From positions 121,254 through 185,253 of the forward strand of contig NZ_JACZHT010000006.1 of assembly GCF_014861485.1 (NCBI RefSeq): a DNA stretch of 64,000 nt, given 5' to 3'. Origin of the DNA: Phaeovibrio sulfidiphilus. Lineage in GTDB: Bacteria; Pseudomonadota; Alphaproteobacteria; Rhodospirillales; Rhodospirillaceae. A model generated the notes under the pieces. The model was not told where the DNA came from, did not search any database, and was given only the letters and a program-made list of their open reading frames with translations. This document shows, one piece after another, positions 47,739 through 55,494 of the stretch. The position numbers and the translations under genes are program-made. Each line of letters opens with the position of its first letter. Positions within the stretch are counted from its first letter, which is position 1.

Positions 47739-47819
47739 CCCATGTAGTTTACGGGAACACGCATCCGCACAGAGAGCGTCCCCGGCGAGTTTTCCCGAAA
47801 AGACCGACTGAAAGGGGCT

Positions 47820-47861
47820 GGTATAACCTAGTATGTCCGGATTGGTTTTGGAAGGCGTCAA
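47820..47861 (-). promoter_or_regulatory. Possible sucA promoter
   Basis: On the minus strand TTGACG at 47861-47856 is followed by AT-richer CATACTAGGTTATACC at -10 distance. The best spacing is not ideal (18-20 nt). It lies about 85-120 nt upstream of the sucA start, in the right place for the operon promoter. Confidence 0.35.
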
Positions 47862-48181
47862 AAAGGCTGAAAGCCGGAAAAATGGCAATAAAACCGGCAC
47901 TGGAAGCCCGCCCCAACAACACCCGGATCGAGCTATAACCGAGGGTAAACGCGCGCCATGCAAGGACGCGAAAACGCACCTGCGAAAACCACGGGAAACC
48001 CATTTCCGGCAGGAGAAACAGGCCCCCTGTCCGCCCGAGAATCAAAACGCGCGAAAAACCCCAGCGCACATGACTTGGTTGATTACAATGAGAAAGGAAA
48101 CCGGGGCAGGAGGGGCGCCCCCAACCCGGTTCCCTCCAAACCGGACAGCCGGCGCGACCGGTCCCCTGCACTGAGACCCCA

Positions 48182-48240
48182 CGGAAGCCCCCGACAAACA
48201 AAGAACTCCGGGGGCCTTCCGCACGCCTGACGGAGGCCCC
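48182..48240. promoter_or_regulatory. Overlapping, mutually exclusive hairpins
   Basis: CGGAAGCCCCCG (48182-48193) can pair with CCGGGGGCCTTCCG (48208-48221), about 12 bp with one bulge. The same GGGGCCTTCCG can instead pair with CGGAGGCCCC (48231-48240), about 10 bp with one bulge. Neither is followed by a T tract on either strand. It lies 150-210 nt upstream of the kinase gene. Confidence 0.5.
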
Positions 48241-48389
48241 TGAAAAATTAAAACCGCAGAAATGCTGAAGCGGTAATGTTGGGAACCCACATCTCGCGTA
48301 TCATTTCACACCTGCTTATGGTATTGTCCGACCTGAGTTTATGGACTCGGGTTTCGACTGTTTTTCCGCTCCCTTGCGCTTTGCTCGAC

Positions 48390-50906
48390 ATGACAATCCG
48401 TCTGCGCCTTCTCCTCGCGTTTTCCCTGTGCCTGCTCCTTGCGTGCTGCCTGACGAGCACGATCGTCTTTTTTTATGTGCGCGACGTCGATGAGCGGAAC
48501 TTCCGGGCTCTGGCCATGAGCCACCTGGAGGGGGTGGAGGAGCGGATCACAGCCTTTATGGAGCCGGGCTGGATGGGCACCCGCTACCTGGCGGAGCTTC
48601 CGGCGCTTCGGGACTCCCGGGGCAAGCTCTCCAGCTACCTGGACGCCCCCCGCCCCACGACCCGGCGCAAGGGGATGGGCAGCTCCCAGGAGCGGCAGAT
48701 CTACGACGAGCTCCTGCGCATGCACCGGTCCAACGGAAACTTCGGCGTGGTTTTCATGTCCAACGAGGACGGGCAGTTCGTCCGCGTACCGGACAGCAAC
48801 GTGATCCCTCCCGGCTACGATCCGAGGGACCGCCCCTGGTACCGGGACGCCATGGAAGCCCCTCCCGGAAGCACGGTCGTCAGCGCGCCCTACGTGAATA
48901 TCGGTGGGGCGCTGGTCTGCTCCATCATCACCCGGGTGAACGACATGGAGGGGAAGCCCCTGGGCATGGTGGGCGTCGACTTCAGCCTGGAGAGCCTGAC
49001 CGCGGACCTGGGCGCGCGCAGGATCATGGACACAGGCTATCTCGTCATTCTGGACCGCCGGGGGCAGGTGCTGGTGGACGGCCAGCGGCCCGATGCGGTC
49101 CCGCGCCCGGTGTCCAGCTACTCGGTCCTGTGGCGTCAGGTTCTCACCGGTCCGGACGGGGAGTACACCGGCCCCAACACAAAGGGGGTCATGAAATATA
49201 TCGTGACGCGCACCATCCCGGACCTGGACTGGAAGCTGGCGGTGGTGTTCAACCAGGATGAGCTCCTGAAGGCCTCCCGAGACCTGCTTCGGATCATGCT
49301 CTGGAGCACCCTTGCCGTCTTCCTGTTCACCCTGAGCATTGCCATCGCGCTGGCGCGGTCCATCACCCGCCCCATGGAGGATCTGGTGGATGCCTCCGCC
49401 ATCATCTCGGACGGCCGCTACGAGACCTCCCGCGAGATGCGCGACGCCCTGCGCAAGAAGCTCGCGGTTCAGGGCTCGCCCGAGACCGTGCGCCTGTCCT
49501 CTGCCCTGCGCTCGATGATCATCACGCTCCAGGACCGGGTGGACGCGGCCGAGGCCGCCGACCGCGCCAAGGGCGAGTTTCTTGCCAATATGAGCCACGA
49601 GCTGTTCACCCCGCTCAACGCGGTCATCGGGCTGAACCACGCCCTGCGGAACTCGTGCCTTGATTCGGTCCAGAAAGGCTACGCCGAGAAAATCGCCTCC
49701 TCCGCCAAGACCCTTCTGACCCTGATCAACGACCTGCTGGATTTCTCGAAGGCCGAAGCGGGCAACGCCCGGCTCTATGAGCACGTCTTCAGCCTGCGCG
49801 AGGTGGTGAAAACCGCCGCCGGACGGTGCGCCAACGACGCGGCCGCCAAGAACCTGGAGTACACCTGGACAGTCCGGGAGGCCCTGCCCGACCTTCTGGT
49901 TGGGGACAGCCGGAAGCTGGAGCGGGTTCTGGTCAACATCCTGTCGAACGCGGTCAAATTCACCCGCAGCGGCTCCATCACCCTGGACGTGGCGCCGGAG
50001 AACACCGGGGACCGCCACGTTCTCGTGCACTTCTGCGTCACGGACACCGGCATCGGGATTGATGATGATCTCATGAAGACCCTGTTCTCGCCCTTCGTCC
50101 AGGCGGACAGCTCCGCAACCCGTCGCTTCGGCGGCACGGGCCTGGGCCTGGCCCTGGGGCAGAAGTACGTAACCCTCATGGGCGGGCGCCTGTGGGCGGA
50201 AAGCGAGCCCGGGACCGGGTCCACCTTCCACGTGGTGCTGCCGTTCGTGTTCGCCCCCCGGCCAGAGCCCCGGCCTGCCCGCCTGCCGGAAGCGGAGGCG
50301 GACACCACCGGCGACAGCACCGGCTCGAGCGCACCCGAGGCCGCCAGCGGAAACACCTGCGAGAGTGCCCGGGAGGACGCCGGGGGAAGCACCCCGGACA
50401 CGACCGATGTCCCCGTGCCGGAGTGTCCGGGTGTCTGCGCACCCCGCGCTGCGGTATCGTCGGACCGGACCCCTGAGGGGCCGGACGCCGCCACCCGGTG
50501 CACACCCCCCGCCGCCACATCGGACGACGCGGACCGCTACCGCGGGAAGCGGGTTCTGGTTGTCGAGGACAACCCCCTGAACCAGCTTGTGACCGCAAAC
50601 CTCCTCGAGCAGATCAGCGTGGAGGTGTCGGTGGCGAACAACGGGGTCGAGGCGCTTCAGATGCTCTCGGAGCAGAACTTCAATCTGGTTCTGATGGACA
50701 TCCAGATGCCGGAGATGGACGGCCTGACCGCGACGCGCTGTATCCGGGAGGATCCGAAGTACGCCACTTTGCCCATCGTCGCCCTCACGGCCCATGGCTC
50801 TGCCGAGGACCGGCTGAAAAGCCTGGCCGCAGGAATGAACGACCACATGAGCAAGCCCGTCGAGGCGGAGGCCTTCTACGCCTGCATTAAGAAGTGGCTG
50901 GCCTGA
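48390..50906 (+). CDS. Hybrid sensor histidine kinase with Cache domain
   Basis: 838 aa. Helix 1 at about 4-27, then a periplasmic dCache-like domain (DPRDRPWYRDAMEAPPGSTVVSAPYVN, VDFSLESL), helix 2 near 300-320, HAMP (SITRPMEDLVDASAIIS), HisKA with H403 in ANMSHELFTPLNAVIGL (F where most have R), HATPase (VGDSRKLERVLVNILSNAVKF, GTGLGLAL), a Thr/Ala/Pro/Asp-rich linker of about 85 residues, and a C-terminal receiver with D770 in LVLMDIQMPEMDG. Cache domains usually sense small organic molecules. No partner output regulator is adjacent. ATG 48390 lacks a clear ribosome site; ATG 48276 in frame is less likely. Confidence 0.9.
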   Translation: MTIRLRLLLAFSLCLLLACCLTSTIVFFYVRDVDERNFRALAMSHLEGVEERITAFMEPGWMGTRYLAELPALRDSRGKLSSYLDAPRPTTRRKGMGSSQERQIYDELLRMHRSNGNFGVVFMSNEDGQFVRVPDSNVIPPGYDPRDRPWYRDAMEAPPGSTVVSAPYVNIGGALVCSIITRVNDMEGKPLGMVGVDFSLESLTADLGARRIMDTGYLVILDRRGQVLVDGQRPDAVPRPVSSYSVLWRQVLTGPDGEYTGPNTKGVMKYIVTRTIPDLDWKLAVVFNQDELLKASRDLLRIMLWSTLAVFLFTLSIAIALARSITRPMEDLVDASAIISDGRYETSREMRDALRKKLAVQGSPETVRLSSALRSMIITLQDRVDAAEAADRAKGEFLANMSHELFTPLNAVIGLNHALRNSCLDSVQKGYAEKIASSAKTLLTLINDLLDFSKAEAGNARLYEHVFSLREVVKTAAGRCANDAAAKNLEYTWTVREALPDLLVGDSRKLERVLVNILSNAVKFTRSGSITLDVAPENTGDRHVLVHFCVTDTGIGIDDDLMKTLFSPFVQADSSATRRFGGTGLGLALGQKYVTLMGGRLWAESEPGTGSTFHVVLPFVFAPRPEPRPARLPEAEADTTGDSTGSSAPEAASGNTCESAREDAGGSTPDTTDVPVPECPGVCAPRAAVSSDRTPEGPDAATRCTPPAATSDDADRYRGKRVLVVEDNPLNQLVTANLLEQISVEVSVANNGVEALQMLSEQNFNLVLMDIQMPEMDGLTATRCIREDPKYATLPIVALTAHGSAEDRLKSLAAGMNDHMSKPVEAEAFYACIKKWLA

Positions 50907-51065
50907 CAAAAACAGGAAGCGCTTTCAATTCAACACAAAAGGATGCTGTTAAGAAAGATTTAACTTTTGTCTTGACGCACACGGGAAACATGCAAGACTT
51001 GTCTTTCTCGCGGTGGAATATCTGCGCAGCGATGCCAGATGATTCTGAAAAGGAAGAGAGAGACC
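50907..51065 (+). promoter_or_regulatory. Promoter region of the M48 protease gene
   Basis: AT-rich for this genome. TTGACG at about 50973-50978 is a -35 candidate, with a weak AAGACT near 50995 as -10. Just upstream a GTTAA...TTAAC inverted pair (around 50948-50964) could be an operator. Confidence 0.35.
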
Positions 51066-51863
51066 ATGCATTCTCACGTTTGTCAGACAGGGACCGGGTA
51101 CTCACGTCTCCTGAAGCTTGTGCCGGTTGTCGCGCTGGGAGTCTTCCTGGCCGCCTGCCAGACCACCCCGTACACGGGGCGCAGCCAAATGGTGTTCACA
51201 AGCGAGGCCAATGACGTGGCCCTCGGGGCTCGGGCCTCGAAAGAGGTTCTCAGCACGGAGCGCGCGGAAACCGGTACAGCCCGGGCCAAACGGGTCGAGG
51301 CCATCGGCAAGAAGATTGCCGCCGTCGCGGACCGTCCCAACTTCCAGTGGGAATTTCACACGATCCGCAAGGACGTCCTGAACGCGTTCTGCCTGCCCGG
51401 CGGAAAGGTGTTTGTCTATACCGGAATGCTGGATTTCGTGGGGAAGGATGACGACCAGCTGGCCGCCATCATGGGTCACGAGATCGCACACGCCATTGCC
51501 CGCCACGGGGCCGAGCGCGCAAGCCAGGCCCAGGCCACCAGCATCGGGCTTTCGGTGCTCAGCCAGGCGACCGGCATGAAGCCATCCGTCCAGAAGGGAG
51601 CCAGTGCCCTCGCCGAGCTCGGGATTCTTCTGCCGTACAACCGCCTGCAGGAAACCGAGGCGGACCACATCGGCGTGATCCTGGCGGCAAAAGCGGGCTA
51701 CGATCCCCGGGCCGCCGTTCGCCTGTGGGAGAAAATGGAAAAGGTCGGAGGCCCCTCCGGACCTGCGTTCCTGTCCACCCACCCCCTCAGCGCCCAGCGC
51801 ATCACGGACCTCGAGAAGGTGATGCCCGAGGCCATGAAATACTACGAGGCCGCCCGGAAATAA
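51066..51863 (+). CDS. M48-family zinc metalloprotease lipoprotein (LoiP/YcaL-like)
   Basis: 265 aa. Signal peptide ending in a lipobox LAAC with C31 as the lipidated residue (QTTP follows, so outer-membrane sorting is likely). Zinc site H138-EIAH142 in MGHEIAHAIARH, with the third ligand Glu198 in QETEADHIG. GKVFVYTGML and STHPLSAQRI are also family blocks. Such proteases take part in outer-membrane protein quality control. ATG 51066 has GGAAGAGAG upstream. It may be induced by envelope stress, but nothing in the sequence proves it. Confidence 0.93.
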   Translation: MHSHVCQTGTGYSRLLKLVPVVALGVFLAACQTTPYTGRSQMVFTSEANDVALGARASKEVLSTERAETGTARAKRVEAIGKKIAAVADRPNFQWEFHTIRKDVLNAFCLPGGKVFVYTGMLDFVGKDDDQLAAIMGHEIAHAIARHGAERASQAQATSIGLSVLSQATGMKPSVQKGASALAELGILLPYNRLQETEADHIGVILAAKAGYDPRAAVRLWEKMEKVGGPSGPAFLSTHPLSAQRITDLEKVMPEAMKYYEAARK

Positions 51864-52550
51864 CCCGGGCGCAGACGGTTCGGGGAGGGCATTTGTCACC
51901 GCGCGCCCTCCCCGCCCCCAACGCCTTTCCATCCCCTCCGCTCCGCTGAAACGGAGGCCTTTCAGGGGCCCAGAACGTCCCGCCCCCGGGCCACGGACCC
52001 GAGGCGCCAAAGGCGCACAGCGCGGACGAGGTCGACCGGGCATCGGGCCCCGGCGAGAGATGCCCAAAGCCGCACCCCCCCGCGGACCCGGGGAACCGGA
52101 TCCCCGCGCCCGTCAGGCCCCTGCCATCGGGCCCATCCGGCGCACAGAGGCATCCGGCCCGATCCTGCGGGCGCCCGAGCCTCCGCAGATCCCCGGCGGT
52201 TCCGCTTCCCCGTCCCCGCAGACCTTGCCCGGAACCCTGACCCGCCCCCACATATCCCGCGCGCCCCCACGCCAGCCCGGGCCCTGGCCCACCTGTCCGC
52301 ACGACGCGCGCCTGTGCCCAACGGAACGCAGTACAAGGGAACGGAACCGGCGCCCTTCCGGCGTGAGGGGAAGCAACCGGCCCGCCTGCGGAGCCCCTCC
52401 GGCGCGAACGCGCGCCGGGCACCGCGATCGTTCTGCCCGCCGCCCACCCGCAATCGGAGCCGGTCCGGAAAACTTGTCTCGACGAACCCGGCCCCAGCGG
52501 GCATTCTTCCGCCCCCGGCCTCCCCTGTCCCCCTGTGCCCCGGTTGCCCC
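51864..52550. other. Intergenic region upstream of the KamA-family gene
   Basis: 687 bp, GC-rich, with no supported gene. After the hairpin at 51881-51914 I see no terminator, operator or repeat. The KamA-family promoter should lie toward the right end. Confidence 0.45.
51881..51914 (+). terminator. Strong hairpin after the M48 protease gene
   Basis: CGGGGAGGGC pairs perfectly with GCCCTCCCCG around a 14-nt loop, starting 17 nt past the stop codon. No T tract follows, so it may need other factors or act to stabilise the mRNA. Confidence 0.6.
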
Positions 52551-53699
52551 ATGTCCCACAGTCTCTCCCCCGTGCCTCCCCCGGCCGCCAGTGGCCCGGA
52601 CGGGTCCGTCTTTTCGGCCTATGACCGTCTCTGCGAGCAGGAGGGCCTGCTTCCCGTCAAGGTGACGCCGTTCTACCAGCGGAAGGTCGAGCAGGAGGTT
52701 GCGGCGCTGGGGCACCGCGAGGGCCCGCTGTATCGTCTTGTGTACCCCACACCCGAACGGCTCGCCCTGAGAGTCCCCGGAGAGCGGGTCGATTTCGTGC
52801 GCGACCGGGCGGGGCTTGCCTCCGGCGGCCAGCAGGCGGTCATGCAGAAGTATCCGGACCGGCTCCTCTTCCTGCCCACCGAGCAGTGCGCCGCCCACTG
52901 CCAGTATTGCCTGCGACAGAACCTGCTGAACGAGCTGCGGGACGACAGCGCCCGGGACCTGGACCTGAAGCTGGAGGCCCTGCGTGCCTGTCTGGAGGCC
53001 CGGCCCAAAGTCAGGGAGGTCATCATCTCGGGGGGGGATCCCCTCACCCTTCCGGTGGAGGCCCTGATCCGGGTTCTGGACTTTGTCGCCCACGATTGCC
53101 GGGTGCCGAGGGTGCGCCTTCACACCCGCGCCATCGCCTATGCCCCCACGCTGTTCGAGCGCCCGGGACTGGCCGACGCCTTGGCCCGGACCCGGACCCG
53201 GGTGGTCCTGCATCTGGTACACCCGTACGAGATCTGCACCCGGGTGGCGGAGACCATCGGGATGCTTCGGGACGCGGGAGTCCGGCTCTACAACCAGTTT
53301 CCCCTGTTGCGCCGGGTCAACGACCACACGGAGGTCCTGGTCGAACACCTGGAGCTGCTGGACGACCTGGGCGTTCGGAACCTGTCGATCTTTGCCCCGG
53401 ATCCGGTGACCTGGTCCGCCTCGTTCCGCCTGCCGCTGGCCCGCATCGCCGCCCTGATGGACGAGCTCAACGCCTCGACCCCCTCCTGGATCAACGCCAC
53501 ACGGTTCGTCTTTGACACCCCCATCGGGAAAGTCGCCCGGGAGGACATGCGCTCCAACGACGTGGAGGGCGGATTTGCGGTGTTCGAGCGTGAGGGGCGT
53601 TCTGTGACCTATCCGGACTTCCCCGCTGAACACGACCGTCCGGGCGATATCGCCACGCTTCTGTGGAAGGGGCCGCGCGCGCTGCAGACCGGCAGGTGA
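52551..53699 (+). CDS. KamA-family radical SAM aminomutase-like protein
   Basis: 382 aa. The radical SAM cluster motif is C113-AAH-C117-QY-C120 (TEQCAAHCQYCLRQN), differing around the cysteines from the CRYCFRR or CRHCFRR common in lysine 2,3-aminomutases. Other landmarks fit: EVIISGGDPLTLP, FAPDPV with the substrate-binding Asp, and FDTPIGKV, whose Asp and PLP-binding Lys correspond to the DAPGGGGK region. It should move an amino group from alpha to beta on lysine or a related amino acid. No acetyltransferase, EF-P or lysine-fermentation gene is adjacent. ATG 52551 has a weak ribosome site. Confidence 0.8.
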   Translation: MSHSLSPVPPPAASGPDGSVFSAYDRLCEQEGLLPVKVTPFYQRKVEQEVAALGHREGPLYRLVYPTPERLALRVPGERVDFVRDRAGLASGGQQAVMQKYPDRLLFLPTEQCAAHCQYCLRQNLLNELRDDSARDLDLKLEALRACLEARPKVREVIISGGDPLTLPVEALIRVLDFVAHDCRVPRVRLHTRAIAYAPTLFERPGLADALARTRTRVVLHLVHPYEICTRVAETIGMLRDAGVRLYNQFPLLRRVNDHTEVLVEHLELLDDLGVRNLSIFAPDPVTWSASFRLPLARIAALMDELNASTPSWINATRFVFDTPIGKVAREDMRSNDVEGGFAVFEREGRSVTYPDFPAEHDRPGDIATLLWKGPRALQTGR

Positions 53700-53890
53700 T
53701 GAGTCTGACCCCGGTCAGGCCAGGGCCGCTGGGCGGGCTGTCACGACGCCATCAGAGACTGCGACAAGGGCAGGCTTGAACAGCCGGACACAGCAGACCT
53801 CGCCCGTGCCCCGAACACATCGGGGCGGGACGGTAGCGCGGCATTTCCCAGTCGGCCACACCGGCCGGTCCGGGCGGCGCGAGGACGCTC

Positions 53891-55288
53891 TCAGCGCGTG
53901 TCAGCGGGCGCGGACGCCGCCTCAGGCTCCGCCGCAGAGACGCCGCCCTCCGAAGCCGACGGGGCCGCGGGCTCCGAATGGGGCACCTGTCCGGGAGCGG
54001 ACCGGGTTCCCGACGCCGGTTCCGGTGCCCGGGTCTCGTGCGGTGCCAAAGCACCCCCGTTATCCCCGGCCGGCGCAGCAGAATTTGCAGAGGGTGAAGG
54101 TGCGGAACCAGGACCGGGCTGCGGGTTTTCCTCCCGTGCGGGCGCCCGCCCGGCCCCCCGGGCATCCGCCGCATCAGGGTCCGCACCGGCCTCCGGTGCG
54201 GGAAGCCCGGCGGGATCCGCCTGCGATGCACCAGCCGGCTCCCCGGAAGGAACCGCCCGGGCCTCGGGCCGGGATGCCGGTTCCGAACCCGGCACGGCCT
54301 TCGGATCGGCCGCGCTTTCAGGCTTTGCCCCCTCCTCCGGGCCGGCACCCGGCACAACCATAGGGGCGGACGCCGCGGGAGCCACGGGATCCGCAGGTTC
54401 CGTCCCCGTGGTCCGGTCCTTCTTCTTGCGGATGAAAACACTGGCCGTGCGCCCGCTCACAAGACGGACCTCCGGGGGCACATCCTCGATCTGGACGCGC
54501 ACGGGCACCCGCTGGGCAAGGCGAACCCAGTTGAATGTGGGGCTGACGCTGGCGAGGGTTCCGGGATTGTCCGCGCGCTCGCTGTCGTGGATACCGGCGG
54601 CAATTCCCTGGACCCGCCCCCGGAGCACATGCCCCGACCCCATCAGGTGAATGTCCACCGGATCATTGACCGCAATGCGCTCCAGCTTGTTCTCCTCGAA
54701 GTAGCCGGCCACATAGAACGAGCTTGTATCCACCAGGGCGGCGACCGCCACACCGGCGGTCAGGTAGGTTCCCGGACGCAGGTTGAAGTTGCTGATCACC
54801 CCGTCAACGGTGGCAAAGATGTCGGTGCGCTCCAGATCCAGACGGGCAAGATCCCGCTCGGCGATGACCTGGGCAAGGGCGCCCTCCGCCTCCTGCCGGC
54901 TGGAAACCACCTGCTCGCGCTTTTGCTGGGTGACGGCGCTGTCGTCCAGGTTCTGATAGCGCACCTCATCCTTGCGGGCCATCTCCAGGGTGGCGGTGGC
55001 GCGCTCCACCGCGGCCTCCTGCTGGGCCAGGGCCAGCTCATAGCGGCTCTTGTCCAGGGAAAAGAGGATGTCGCCCTTTTTGACCATGTCGTTGTCGCGG
55101 ACATAGATCTTTCGCACAAACCCCGACACGTCCGGAGCAACCGACACATAGTCGGCCCGCACCTTGCCGTCCCGGGTCCAGGGGGCGTCCATGTAGTAGT
55201 CCCACAGGTGCACCGCCAGCAAACCGGCCAGCAGCGTCATCACAAGGGTCAGAAAGATGCGCCCGGCATGAAAGGATGAGAGCTTCAT
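53891..55288 (-). CDS. aaeA: AaeA/EmrA-like periplasmic adaptor with long disordered tail
   Basis: 465 aa. Residues 1 to about 300 are a normal membrane-fusion protein: anchor helix 9-30 (RIFLTLVMTLLAGLLAVHLW), DAPWTRDGKVRADYVSVAPDVSGFV, a helical hairpin, lipoyl and beta-barrel parts (YFEENKLERI, PVRVQIED). Residues about 305-465 are almost only Ala, Pro, Glu, Gly, Ser and Asp, unlike the family, which normally ends near 310. ATG 55288 overlaps aaeX by 4 nt. It should bridge the FUSC pump to an outer-membrane channel and export aromatic acids or similar compounds. Confidence 0.86.
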   Translation of the reverse strand: MKLSSFHAGRIFLTLVMTLLAGLLAVHLWDYYMDAPWTRDGKVRADYVSVAPDVSGFVRKIYVRDNDMVKKGDILFSLDKSRYELALAQQEAAVERATATLEMARKDEVRYQNLDDSAVTQQKREQVVSSRQEAEGALAQVIAERDLARLDLERTDIFATVDGVISNFNLRPGTYLTAGVAVAALVDTSSFYVAGYFEENKLERIAVNDPVDIHLMGSGHVLRGRVQGIAAGIHDSERADNPGTLASVSPTFNWVRLAQRVPVRVQIEDVPPEVRLVSGRTASVFIRKKKDRTTGTEPADPVAPAASAPMVVPGAGPEEGAKPESAADPKAVPGSEPASRPEARAVPSGEPAGASQADPAGLPAPEAGADPDAADARGAGRAPAREENPQPGPGSAPSPSANSAAPAGDNGGALAPHETRAPEPASGTRSAPGQVPHSEPAAPSASEGGVSAAEPEAASAPADTR

Positions 55289-55494
55289 ATCAGGGTCCTG
55301 TTCACAATCATCACGCCAATGGCCAGAACGATGAAATAGAGCGAAATATTGAACAGCGGAGGATGCCAGACAAAGGCGTAGAAGCCCCGCCGGTCAAGGA
55401 GAGCACGCAAAAAGGCCGTTGCTGCCAGAGCCCCCAGGGCAATGGCAAACAAGGTGGGGAAATAAACCCCGAGAACATTGAGATCCGAGTTCAT
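55285..55494 (-). CDS. aaeX: AaeX-like small membrane protein (DUF1656)
   Basis: 69 aa with two membrane helices (VYFPTLFAIALGALAATAFL and LFNISLYFIVLAIGVMIV) and the family phrase FYAFVWHPPLFN between them. It overlaps its neighbours by 4 nt at each end (ATGA both times), so the three genes are translationally coupled. Its role in the pump is unknown. Confidence 0.93.
   Translation of the reverse strand: MNSDLNVLGVYFPTLFAIALGALAATAFLRALLDRRGFYAFVWHPPLFNISLYFIVLAIGVMIVNRTLI

Larger units (their letters stand above)
47739..48389. other. Divergent region between sucA and the hybrid kinase
   Basis: No gene is supported. It contains a possible sucA promoter near 47820-47861 and an overlapping pair of hairpins at 48182-48240. 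Otherwise nothing is recognised; it is less GC-rich than its flanks. Confidence 0.45.

Noticed and set aside
43998..47747. A 1,249-codon plus-strand frame opposite sucA and sucB.
   Set aside because: Antisense artefact; the minus-strand proteins have complete catalytic motifs.
53704..53718. CTGACC-cc-GGTCAG hairpin after the KamA-family gene as a terminator.
   Set aside because: The loop would be only 2 nt and no T tract follows.
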